NCBI GenBank assembly: GCA_964437425.1
Contig: CAYTGO010000081.1
Coordinates: forward strand, 1-12,895
Source: Scalindua sp964437425
GTDB taxonomy: Bacteria; Planctomycetota; Brocadiia; Brocadiales; Scalinduaceae
Direction of reading: 5' to 3'
DNA length: 12,895 nucleotides
Shown here: positions 7,349-12,895 of the stretch, piece after piece
Numbering within the stretch: position 1 is the stretch's first letter
Layout: every line of letters begins with the position of its first letter
Notes under the pieces: generated by a model
The model's input: the letters and a program-made list of their open reading frames with translations, nothing else
Told to the model about the DNA's origin: nothing
Databases searched by the model: none
Position numbers and translations under genes: made by a program

Positions 7349-8262
7349 ATGTCTAAATTCTACAATCCAAAACGCAGTAGAAATATTTATGACCCGAAGG
7401 ATCAAAAGCCTTTTAAATTGAGTCGTTCAAAGATTGATCTTTTCCTGCAATGTCCACGCTGTTTCTATATCGATCGTAGNNNNNNNNNNNNNNNNNNNNN
7501 NNNNNNNNNNNNNNNNNNNNNNNNNNNNNNNNNNNNNNNNNNNNNNNNNNNNNNNNNNNNNNNNNNNNNNNNNNNNNNNGTTCAAAGATTGATCTTTTCC
7601 TGCAATGTCCACGCTGTTTCTATATCGATCGTAGGCTTGGTGTGGGCCGTGTACCAGGTTTTCCTTTTAATCTGAACAATGCGGTTGATATGTTACTGAA
7701 AAAGGAGTTTGACTACTATCGGGACAATAATCAGAACCATCCACTCCTGGAAAAAAACGGTATTGATGCACGTCCGGCTGCTCATAGAGATCTTGATAAG
7801 TGGCGGCAAAACTCTACAGGCATTCAATATTTACATAGATCTTCTAATCTTCTTGTTTTTGGTGCCATTGATGATTTATGGGTAAATTCTCAGGATGAGT
7901 ATATAGTTGTTGATTATAAAGCGACATCAAAGAGTGAAAAGATTACAAATGTTAGCCTTGGTTGGCAGATAGGTTACAGGAGGCAGATGGAGGTCTATCA
8001 GTGGTTATTACGTATGAACAGGTACTCAGTTTCCAGAACCGGATATTTTGTGTACTGTAATGGGCAGGCCGATAGAGAGATGTTTAAAGGAAAACTGGAA
8101 TTTGATATTACGCTGATACCTTACAATGGAGATGATTCCTGGGTAGCAAAGTCTATCGATGATATTTATGCTTGCCTGATAAGTGGTCAGATTCCTGATG
8201 CAAAAGATGGCTGCGATTTTTGTGCATATAGGAAAGCAGTGGGAGATGTCTTGAAAACTTAA
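7349..8262 (+). CDS. PD-(D/E)XK nuclease family protein (RecB/Cas4-like), broken by an assembly gap
   Basis: Probable DNA exonuclease or helper nuclease. As printed the frame is lost in 100 Ns, but the 55 bp before and after the gap are identical. Removing the gap and one copy gives one ORF of 253 codons (bases 7349-7479 joined to 7635-8262), 252 aa. In that protein: LSRSKIDLFLQCPRCFY (24-40) is the typical N-terminal RecB/Cas4-type segment; GAIDDLW (120-126) carries the first acidic residue; VVDYKAT (135-141) is the D-x-K core (Asp137, Lys139); RRQMEVYQWLL (159-169) is the QxxxY motif. Two CxxC pairs, Cys35/Cys38 and Cys237/Cys240, frame the domain and could hold a 4Fe-4S or zinc centre as in Cas4 and AddB. 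The 8262 stop is followed by 110 bp before the DUF3820 gene. It is not a pseudogene in my reading. Confidence 0.82.
7425..7634 (+). repeat. 55-bp exact duplication flanking the N gap (assembly artefact)
   Basis: Bases 7425-7479 and 7580-7634 are identical, and they abut both sides of the gap. This is what two overlapping contig ends look like when a scaffolder inserts Ns instead of merging them. Collapsing the copies keeps the nuclease reading frame open. Confidence 0.9.
7480..7579. other. Scaffold gap, 100 Ns
   Basis: Exactly 100 Ns, a conventional placeholder length for a gap of unknown size. Given the identical flanks, the real gap is probably zero with a 55-bp overlap. Confidence 0.97.
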
Positions 8263-8317
8263 TCAGACAATGCTTAATTTTTATGAGAGCAATTATAACC
8301 TGAAAAATCCAGGTAAA

Positions 8318-8360
8318 ACTTTAGCTCACTTTAGTTCACTTCACACTTTAGTCACTTTGA
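8318..8360 (+). repeat. Degenerate tandem repeat of ACTTTAG units
   Basis: ACTTTAG occurs at 8318-8324, 8328-8334 and 8345-8351, with ACTTTGA at 8354-8360, spaced by 10, 17 and 9 nt and joined by TCA/TTC spacers. It fills the 110-bp space between the nuclease and DUF3820 genes. A similar motif in opposite orientation occurs near 5650-5682. Function unknown; it may be a slippage-derived intergenic filler or a protein-binding array. Confidence 0.45.
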
Positions 8361-8372
8361 ACTTTTAAGTAT

Positions 8373-8585
8373 ATGTTATCCGATAAAAAATATCTGTTAA
8401 AACTCGCGAAAGCGCGTATGCCGTCTGGTAGATATAAAGATATGTTACTGCTGGATCTGCCAGAATGGTACATAGTGTGGTCTGTGAATAAGGGATTACC
8501 GGAAGGTGAACTCGGTGATATGCTCAAATGCGTTTATGAAATCAAGTTGAATGGACTGGAGTATCTCTTTAAACCGTTGCGTTAA
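8373..8585 (+). CDS. DUF3820 family small protein
   Basis: A 70-aa soluble protein whose residues 16-70 follow the DUF3820 consensus closely: MPSGRYKDMLLLDLPEWYIVW (16-36, family form MP-GKYKG-L--LP--Y--W), then KGLPEGELGDML (40-51) and YEIKLNGLE (55-63), ending near the family's usual C-terminus. The family was once labelled a quorum-regulated virulence factor, but its biochemical role is not established. Related motifs occur as C-terminal modules of some ExoX-like exonucleases, from my general knowledge. The family's usual Gly in FGKYKG is changed (Ser18 and Asp23 here). No strong ribosome-binding site is visible. It is the last plus-strand gene of the cluster, 110 bp after the nuclease, and converges on the TIR-TPR gene 37 bp away. 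Its link to the nuclease is inferred from position only. Confidence 0.82.
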   Translation: MLSDKKYLLKLAKARMPSGRYKDMLLLDLPEWYIVWSVNKGLPEGELGDMLKCVYEIKLNGLEYLFKPLR

Positions 8586-8595
8586 TTTATACGAC

Positions 8596-8611
8596 TATTC
8601 TCTTAAGAATA
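8596..8611. terminator. Weak hairpin between convergent genes
   Basis: TATTCT (8596-8601) pairs with AGAATA (8606-8611) around CTTA in the 37-bp gap between the convergent DUF3820 and TIR-TPR genes. The stem is only 6 bp and AT-rich, with no T-run, so a shared terminator is a weak suggestion. Confidence 0.2.
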
Positions 8612-8622
8612 ACAGTTAGTAT

Positions 8623-10329
8623 TTAGTTTGTCGGTTTGAACTTCCTGGTCTGTTTATGCGAGAAGACGGCTTCTTCGCTACGGCCTAATCTGAATAGGGC
8701 ACTGGTCTTGTTCTTCCACGCCTCGTAATAGTCAGGTTTGATAGTAATAGCCTGATTATACGCGGCTACCGCTTTTTCCTCTTTATCCAATCGGTAAAGG
8801 GTGTTTCCTTTATTGTTCCACGCTTTGTGGTTGTCCGGATCGTGCTCGATGACATGATCATAAGCTGAAAGTGCCTCTTCGTACCGTTCCATACTAAAAA
8901 GCGCATTCCCTTTATCGAACCATGCTTGATAGTAGTCTGGTTTTATCTTTGTCACCTGATCAAGAACCAGCAACGCTTCCTTCTGGCGACAGGAATCAAT
9001 AAGAGTAATCGCTTTATTAAACCATGCTTCGTGGTATTCTGGCTTTATTCTTATAGCATGGTTAAAAGCATTGATAGCTTCTTCATAACGCTTTAGGCTG
9101 TATAGAGCATTCCCTTTGTGAAACCACGCTTCATGGTAGTCTGAATCTAGTTTAATAATCTGATCATATGCCTCTATCGCCTCAATAACTCTGCCTGAAC
9201 CGTATAGAATATTTCCTTTATTCAACCGTACTATTTTATATAAAGGTTCTATCTCAATTGCCCGATCCAGCGTGGCAATAGCTTCATCCACGCGACCTAG
9301 GCTACTGACAACGAGTCCTTTGTTGAAGTAAGCTTCATGGTATTCAGGGAAAACCTTAATGGCGTGATTATATGCTTCGACTGCCTCATCACTTCGTTCC
9401 AATCTGTAAAGCGTATTTCCTTTATTATTCCATGCATTGTGATAGTCAGGTCTGATTTTAATAGCCTTATCATATGCTTCTATGGATTCGTCGTATTTAC
9501 CTTCCTTACTGAGAGTAAGGCCAATGTTAAACCACGTCTTGCTGGCTTTCGGCATAATCTCTAAGGCTTTGCTATAAGCCTCCATCGCCGAGTCATGAAG
9601 GCCTGACTTAGATAAAGCATTACCTTTGTTGCTCCACGCTTCATAATAATCAGGTTTAATCTTGAGCGCATCATTATATGCGTCAATAGCCTCAGCATTA
9701 TTGCCTGCTTTACAGAGAGCCGTTCCCTTGCTATTCCATGCCTCACAAATATCAGGTTTTAGATTTAGGAAACGTTTCCAGGCTGCAACAGAGTGAGTAT
9801 AATCACATGCATAATAGGCAGTTTCAGCCATACCTATGAGGTAGTGTAGTTTCTTCTCCTCCCTATCCCTCTGATCCTTTGCATCCGGATCAGATAGGGA
9901 ATGTCCACCCAGATTAACAGCCAGTTTATTCAGTTCTCTTTCAAAACTATTAATCAGGTCATATTGTACTAAGCTATTCAAGTAAAAATTCCCATAGAAG
10001 CAGTCTTCAATCATTATGGGAATAATGACTAATTTCTCCATGCTCACATCCCGGGCAATTTCATAAGCAATTCTTATTTTTTTATTCTGGGAGCCGGCAA
10101 TGCTTTTGTCTATTTCTCTCAAGGCTGCTTTACTGATGCAGACAATGAGACAGCGGCTCAGATTGATGGTCTCACCGGCCCAGGTCCTCCAGCTTCTGTG
10201 TTTTAGGTCCACTTTATCAAACCAGACATTTAGCCCCCTCCGGGTCAACCCTTCATAGATATTCCTTGCATGGCTTAAGTCTTTATCGACGTATGAAAGA
10301 AAAACACTGCCTTTATTAAGTTTATTCAT
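8623..10329 (-). CDS. TIR domain protein with twelve TPR repeats
   Basis: A 568-aa soluble protein. Residues about 7-125 form a TIR (TIR_2/SEFIR-like) domain: VFLSYVDKD (9-17), LNVWFDKVDL (33-42), the CLIVCISKAAL strand-helix (60-70), and RIAYEIAR (86-93), whose Glu90 is placed like the catalytic Glu of TIR NADases, followed by VIIPIMIED (101-109). After a charged linker (about 140-160), twelve 34-residue tetratricopeptide repeats run to the C-terminus, the first degenerate (about 160-195) and eleven close to the consensus EAWFNKGNALY...EEAI-AYD-AI-IKPDYH. The TPR superhelix should bind a partner or ligand, while the TIR domain may cleave NAD+ or signal by TIR-TIR contact. Start ATG 10329 precedes the domain closely; no strong ribosome-binding site. 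It lies 146 nt downstream of cysE on the same strand. No other defence gene is adjacent. Enzyme activity is inference. Confidence 0.9.
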   Translation of the reverse strand: MNKLNKGSVFLSYVDKDLSHARNIYEGLTRRGLNVWFDKVDLKHRSWRTWAGETINLSRCLIVCISKAALREIDKSIAGSQNKKIRIAYEIARDVSMEKLVIIPIMIEDCFYGNFYLNSLVQYDLINSFERELNKLAVNLGGHSLSDPDAKDQRDREEKKLHYLIGMAETAYYACDYTHSVAAWKRFLNLKPDICEAWNSKGTALCKAGNNAEAIDAYNDALKIKPDYYEAWSNKGNALSKSGLHDSAMEAYSKALEIMPKASKTWFNIGLTLSKEGKYDESIEAYDKAIKIRPDYHNAWNNKGNTLYRLERSDEAVEAYNHAIKVFPEYHEAYFNKGLVVSSLGRVDEAIATLDRAIEIEPLYKIVRLNKGNILYGSGRVIEAIEAYDQIIKLDSDYHEAWFHKGNALYSLKRYEEAINAFNHAIRIKPEYHEAWFNKAITLIDSCRQKEALLVLDQVTKIKPDYYQAWFDKGNALFSMERYEEALSAYDHVIEHDPDNHKAWNNKGNTLYRLDKEEKAVAAYNQAITIKPDYYEAWKNKTSALFRLGRSEEAVFSHKQTRKFKPTN

Positions 10330-10475
10330 TGTTAGTATGCGGTTAGCTTATGTTATGGAAAAGAAGAGATAATTTCAGGTTGGTCACGAATTAAGGCTTA
10401 TGGATAAGAGCTTCTCTCATATTGAAAGCACACATGATAGCATTACATAAAATAAAATATTGAATAAATGAAGTA

Positions 10476-11441
10476 TCAAATCTGAAAATCGACTTCATAT
10501 TTTTCTACCTTATCTTTATGTTTGAATATAAGGTAGGGTGAATCAACCGTTACTGTTGTATATGGAGGGACTGATCGTGTCAGCCAGACATTTCCACCGA
10601 TGATAGATCCTTTTTGAATTATTGTGTTTCCGCCTAGAATTGTTGATCCGGCGTAGATTGTGACGTCATCCTCGATTGTAGGATGTCTCTTTTTGTTTTC
10701 CTTCCTGATCTTCTCGACGTCAGTCAGGCTGAAGGCTCCTAACGTGACATGCTGGTAAAACTTTACATTTTTACCAATAATAGCCGTGCTTCCAATTACT
10801 ACACCTGTACCATGGTCTATAAAAAATCCCGGGCCGATCTTTGCTCCAGGATTGATATCTATTCCTGTTTTTTCATGAATGTATTCGCTCATCATCCTGG
10901 GTATGTATGGGACTTCCTGCATTTGCAGGAAATTAGCCAGGCGATGAACTGAAATAGCTCTTACTGATGGATAGCTTAATACTACTTCAAAATAACTAGC
11001 TGCTGCAGGATCTCCTTTATATGCAGCATGAATATCCTGATTTACAATTTCTCTAATATCAGGGATGCTTTCAAGTAGAAGGTATGCAATCTCAACTGAG
11101 CAGTCCCAGCACTCTCCTTCTGTACGTTTACAGTTGACACCCTCCTTACATTCATGCATTAAGCTCTTCTGTATTAAATCAGAGAGACATTCCAGCGCAC
11201 TGGAGCATTGTGCAAGGAGGTAAGCGTCCAGATGATCTTTATTCCCGGTCGCTTCCTCGTAAAAACCGGGAAACATGATTGTCAGCAGTAGTTTTACCAG
11301 TTTTTGAACTTCCTTTTTTGATGGAAGATTAGGCCCTTCCAGATGGTTAATACCACCATGTTTCTCGTATGAGTCACTAAGTGCTTTGGTAATGTGGCTT
11401 AAACGAGCCGCATTTTTATCACTGTATATGGAGTTGTCCAT
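10476..11441 (-). CDS. cysE: Serine O-acetyltransferase
   Basis: Makes O-acetylserine from serine and acetyl-CoA, the substrate of the neighbouring CysK; cytosolic. The 321-aa protein has an N-terminal helical region (about 1-190) and a C-terminal left-handed beta-helix of hexapeptide repeats (about 194-290): INPGAKIGPGFFIDHGTGVVIG (195-216) with His210 at the catalytic His158 position of E. coli, KRHPTIEDDV (251-260) with His253 equal to His193, and GG-IIQKGSIIGGNVWL (270-287). It is longer than the E. coli enzyme and belongs to the longer EpsC-like type with the GDPAA (143-147) and YPSVRAISVHRLA (157-169) motifs. A cysteine group at 98, 104, 111 and 114 precedes these and might be redox- or metal-linked. 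Its ATG lies 1 nt after the cysK stop, with AAGGA inside the cysK end, so it is translationally close-coupled to cysK. Confidence 0.95.
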   Translation of the reverse strand: MDNSIYSDKNAARLSHITKALSDSYEKHGGINHLEGPNLPSKKEVQKLVKLLLTIMFPGFYEEATGNKDHLDAYLLAQCSSALECLSDLIQKSLMHECKEGVNCKRTEGECWDCSVEIAYLLLESIPDIREIVNQDIHAAYKGDPAAASYFEVVLSYPSVRAISVHRLANFLQMQEVPYIPRMMSEYIHEKTGIDINPGAKIGPGFFIDHGTGVVIGSTAIIGKNVKFYQHVTLGAFSLTDVEKIRKENKKRHPTIEDDVTIYAGSTILGGNTIIQKGSIIGGNVWLTRSVPPYTTVTVDSPYLIFKHKDKVEKYEVDFQI

Positions 11442-11442
11442 T

Positions 11443-12375
11443 TTAATCCTTTTCTACGGCTTTAAACAGGTCGGTAGAGATATAACGCTCTCCTGTATCA
11501 GGTAAAATTACCAGAACATTTTTATCGGGTCCCGCTTCTCTGGCGATATGTAACGCTACATGCATATTTGCACCGGAAGAGATACCGCAGAAGATTCCCT
11601 CTTCCTTTGCAAGGCGTATTGCCATGCTGAATGCTTCATCATTGCTTGCCTGGCGTACTTCATCAACTACCGCTTGATTATAAATGCCCGGAACAAACCC
11701 TGCACCGATTCCCTGGATTTTGTGAGGTCCAGGTTCTCCTCCTGATAGAACCGGAGATTCTGCTGGTTCTACCACAATGTTCTTTATGTCGCTGAAATTC
11801 TTCTTCAGCACCTCACCCGCACCTGATATTGTACCGCCGGTTCCGACGCCAACGACAAAATAGTGGAGTTCTTTGTCTCCGAAATCATTAACTATTTCAG
11901 GGCCGGTAGTTTCCTTGTGGACTTGTGGGTTGGCAGGATTGTCAAATTGTTGAGGCTGGAAATAGCCTTTTTCATTTACAAGCTCTTCTGCCTTTTCAAT
12001 AGCACCCTTCATACCTTTTGGGCCTTCTGTCAGGACAATTTCGGCTCCAAAGTATCTGAGCAGGGCCCGTCTCTCCAGGCTCATTGTTTCAGGCATGGTA
12101 AAGACCGCTTTATACCCTTTGACTGTAGCTACCATTGCGAGTGCAATTCCTGTATTACCTGATGTAGGTTCTACTATCGTATCTCCGGGCTTCAGTAAAC
12201 CTTTTTTTTCTGCATCCTCTATCATAGCCAGACCTATACGATCTTTGACGCTACCGGCAGGATTAAACATCTCTAATTTTCCAAAAAGATTAGCGCAATT
12301 CTCGTCAGGTATTTTGTTTATTTTTACAATGGGTGTTCCCCCGATAGTCGCAAGGATATTATCAAAAATAGGCAT
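11443..12375 (-). CDS. cysK: Cysteine synthase A (O-acetylserine sulfhydrylase)
   Basis: PLP enzyme that replaces the acetyl group of O-acetylserine with sulfide to give cysteine; works in complex with CysE. The 310-aa product has family length. Motifs: GGTPIVKI (12-19), NPAGSVKDR (38-46) with Lys44 as the PLP Schiff-base lysine, PTSGNTGIALA (70-80) binding the substrate carboxylate and PLP, GVGTGGTISG (176-185) as the phosphate loop, HKIQGIGAGFVPG (218-230), GISSGAN (264-270), and PDTGERYISTDLF (292-304), the family's conserved C-terminal segment. The ATG has AGGAG 8 nt upstream, a clear ribosome-binding site. First gene of the cysK-cysE operon, with a 1-nt gap to cysE. The AT-rich 264-bp spacer upstream is shared with divergent hpt; no convincing promoter or sulfur-responsive riboswitch was found on the cysK side. 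All key residues present. Confidence 0.97.
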   Translation of the reverse strand: MPIFDNILATIGGTPIVKINKIPDENCANLFGKLEMFNPAGSVKDRIGLAMIEDAEKKGLLKPGDTIVEPTSGNTGIALAMVATVKGYKAVFTMPETMSLERRALLRYFGAEIVLTEGPKGMKGAIEKAEELVNEKGYFQPQQFDNPANPQVHKETTGPEIVNDFGDKELHYFVVGVGTGGTISGAGEVLKKNFSDIKNIVVEPAESPVLSGGEPGPHKIQGIGAGFVPGIYNQAVVDEVRQASNDEAFSMAIRLAKEEGIFCGISSGANMHVALHIAREAGPDKNVLVILPDTGERYISTDLFKAVEKD

Positions 12376-12517
12376 CTTCTTTTCTCCTGAATAAATTTAT
12401 TGGATATATTCTGCTAATCTAAATTACGATTCTATATTTTATTCTTTATTTGTATCCTATCAACCTATTTATTTTAACAAAATCTGAAATTAGCAATCCT
12501 TTATCTCTATAAATCGT

Positions 12518-12547
12518 TTGACAGACAATATGCTTCACGGTTATATT
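12518..12547 (+). promoter_or_regulatory. Sigma-70-type promoter for hpt
   Basis: A perfect TTGACA (12518-12523) is followed after 18 nt by TATATT (12542-12547; one mismatch to TATAAT), or after 17 nt by TTATAT. A transcript would start near 12554 and carry a leader of about 85 nt before the ATG at 12640. It is the best promoter match in the window. Confidence 0.6.
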
Positions 12548-12639
12548 TTGAAAATTGTTAATCTGTTTTGGTATTGTAAGAGGCTCCAATTACAGTATTT
12601 ACCACTTAACTCTTCTCAAGAAGCTTTTCTAAAACATTT

Positions 12640-12895
12640 ATGCAAAACGATATTGAAGAGATCTTATTCTCTGAAGCTGAAATCAAAAACAGGATTAGTG
12701 CGATTGCACAAAAACTTGCCGTAGACTACAAGCATAAGAATCTTACCGTAATCGGGGTCTTAAACGGCAGCCTCGTTTTTCTGTCCGACTTAATCCGGCA
12801 GATGCCTTTACCTGTCAAAATAGATACCGTAAAGGCTAATACGTATTCAGGCGCTTCTACTACCTCAGCGGCAAAGACAGAAATTATCCATAATA
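12640..12895 (+). CDS. hpt: Hypoxanthine phosphoribosyltransferase, 5' part
   Basis: Purine salvage enzyme that converts hypoxanthine or guanine with PRPP to IMP or GMP; cytosolic. Only the first 85 codons are in the window; the gene runs off the right edge. The visible protein starts MQNDIEEILFSEAEI and shows the bacterial HPRT N-terminal pattern: ISAIAQKLAVDYKHK (19-33), VIGVLNGSLVFLSDLIRQ (37-54), which is the PRPP-binding GVL-GS-F loop and helix (family form GVLKGA-F), and LPVKIDTVKANTYSG (57-71), matching the LP--IDF---SSY segment with ID-V as in several planctomycete-like homologues. The catalytic PRPP loop lies beyond the edge. The ATG at 12640 gives the expected family N-terminus, though no clear Shine-Dalgarno sequence precedes it. 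Divergent from cysK; promoter proposed at 12518-12547. The ORF ending at 12724 in another frame here is a shadow. Confidence 0.88.
   Translation, partial: MQNDIEEILFSEAEIKNRISAIAQKLAVDYKHKNLTVIGVLNGSLVFLSDLIRQMPLPVKIDTVKANTYSGASTTSAAKTEIIHN

Noticed and set aside
7349..7675. 108-aa ORF reading through the N gap
   Set aside because: It is produced by translating Ns and then re-reading the duplicated 55 bp out of frame; the merged 252-aa ORF explains the sequence better.
8318..8360. CRISPR-like array
   Set aside because: Units are about 7 nt with 2-10 nt spacing and no unique spacers of CRISPR length; no cas gene is nearby, and the Cas4-like nuclease alone is not evidence.
12376..12517. Riboswitch or cysteine-responsive element upstream of cysK
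   Set aside because: The spacer is AT-rich with no recognisable SAM, T-box or other conserved aptamer features and no strong stem.

Overview
The window is a stretch of bacterial chromosome that looks AT-rich by eye, dominated by housekeeping genes with an accessory block in the middle. The mix of long intergenic spacers, palindromic intergenic repeats, a multi-TPR signalling protein and the style of the cysE and hpt products suggests a Planctomycetota genome, possibly an anammox-type lineage. That assignment is an inference from general resemblance, not a proven identification. One run of 100 Ns (7480-7579) shows this is a draft scaffold.

Left part (1-3298): hemC (tetrapyrrole synthesis, minus strand, TTG start) diverges from aroA (shikimate pathway, plus strand). 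The spacer between them holds an inverted repeat built from 8-nt units and a possible short leader ORF that overlaps the aroA start as ATGA. Directly after aroA lies a long imperfect palindrome of about 140 bp with 24-bp terminal inverted repeats. It is followed by several hundred bases with no recognisable gene, ending in a perfect 15-bp hairpin.

Middle (3299-8622): a secreted cyclophilin-type peptidyl-prolyl isomerase (minus) diverges from a plus-strand cluster of five genes that is probably an operon. In order these are an orphan hydantoinase-B-like protein, a spore-photoproduct-lyase-like radical SAM protein, a cysteine-rich DUF3109/YkgJ-like protein, a PD-(D/E)XK (RecB/Cas4-like) nuclease with two CxxC pairs, and a small DUF3820 protein. 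The nuclease gene is interrupted only by an assembly gap. The 55 bp on each side of the Ns are identical, and collapsing them restores one continuous 252-codon ORF. The co-direction of a photoproduct-lyase-like enzyme, a probable metal-cluster nuclease and a cysteine-rich protein is the best candidate here for an undescribed, perhaps DNA-repair, module. The functional link is inference.

Right part (8623-12895): on the minus strand, cysK and cysE form a tight cysteine-biosynthesis operon (1-nt gap). A large TIR-domain protein with twelve TPR repeats lies downstream on the same strand. It could be a signalling or immune NADase-type protein. Divergent from cysK, with a good sigma-70-type promoter, is the start of a hypoxanthine phosphoribosyltransferase gene cut by the window edge.
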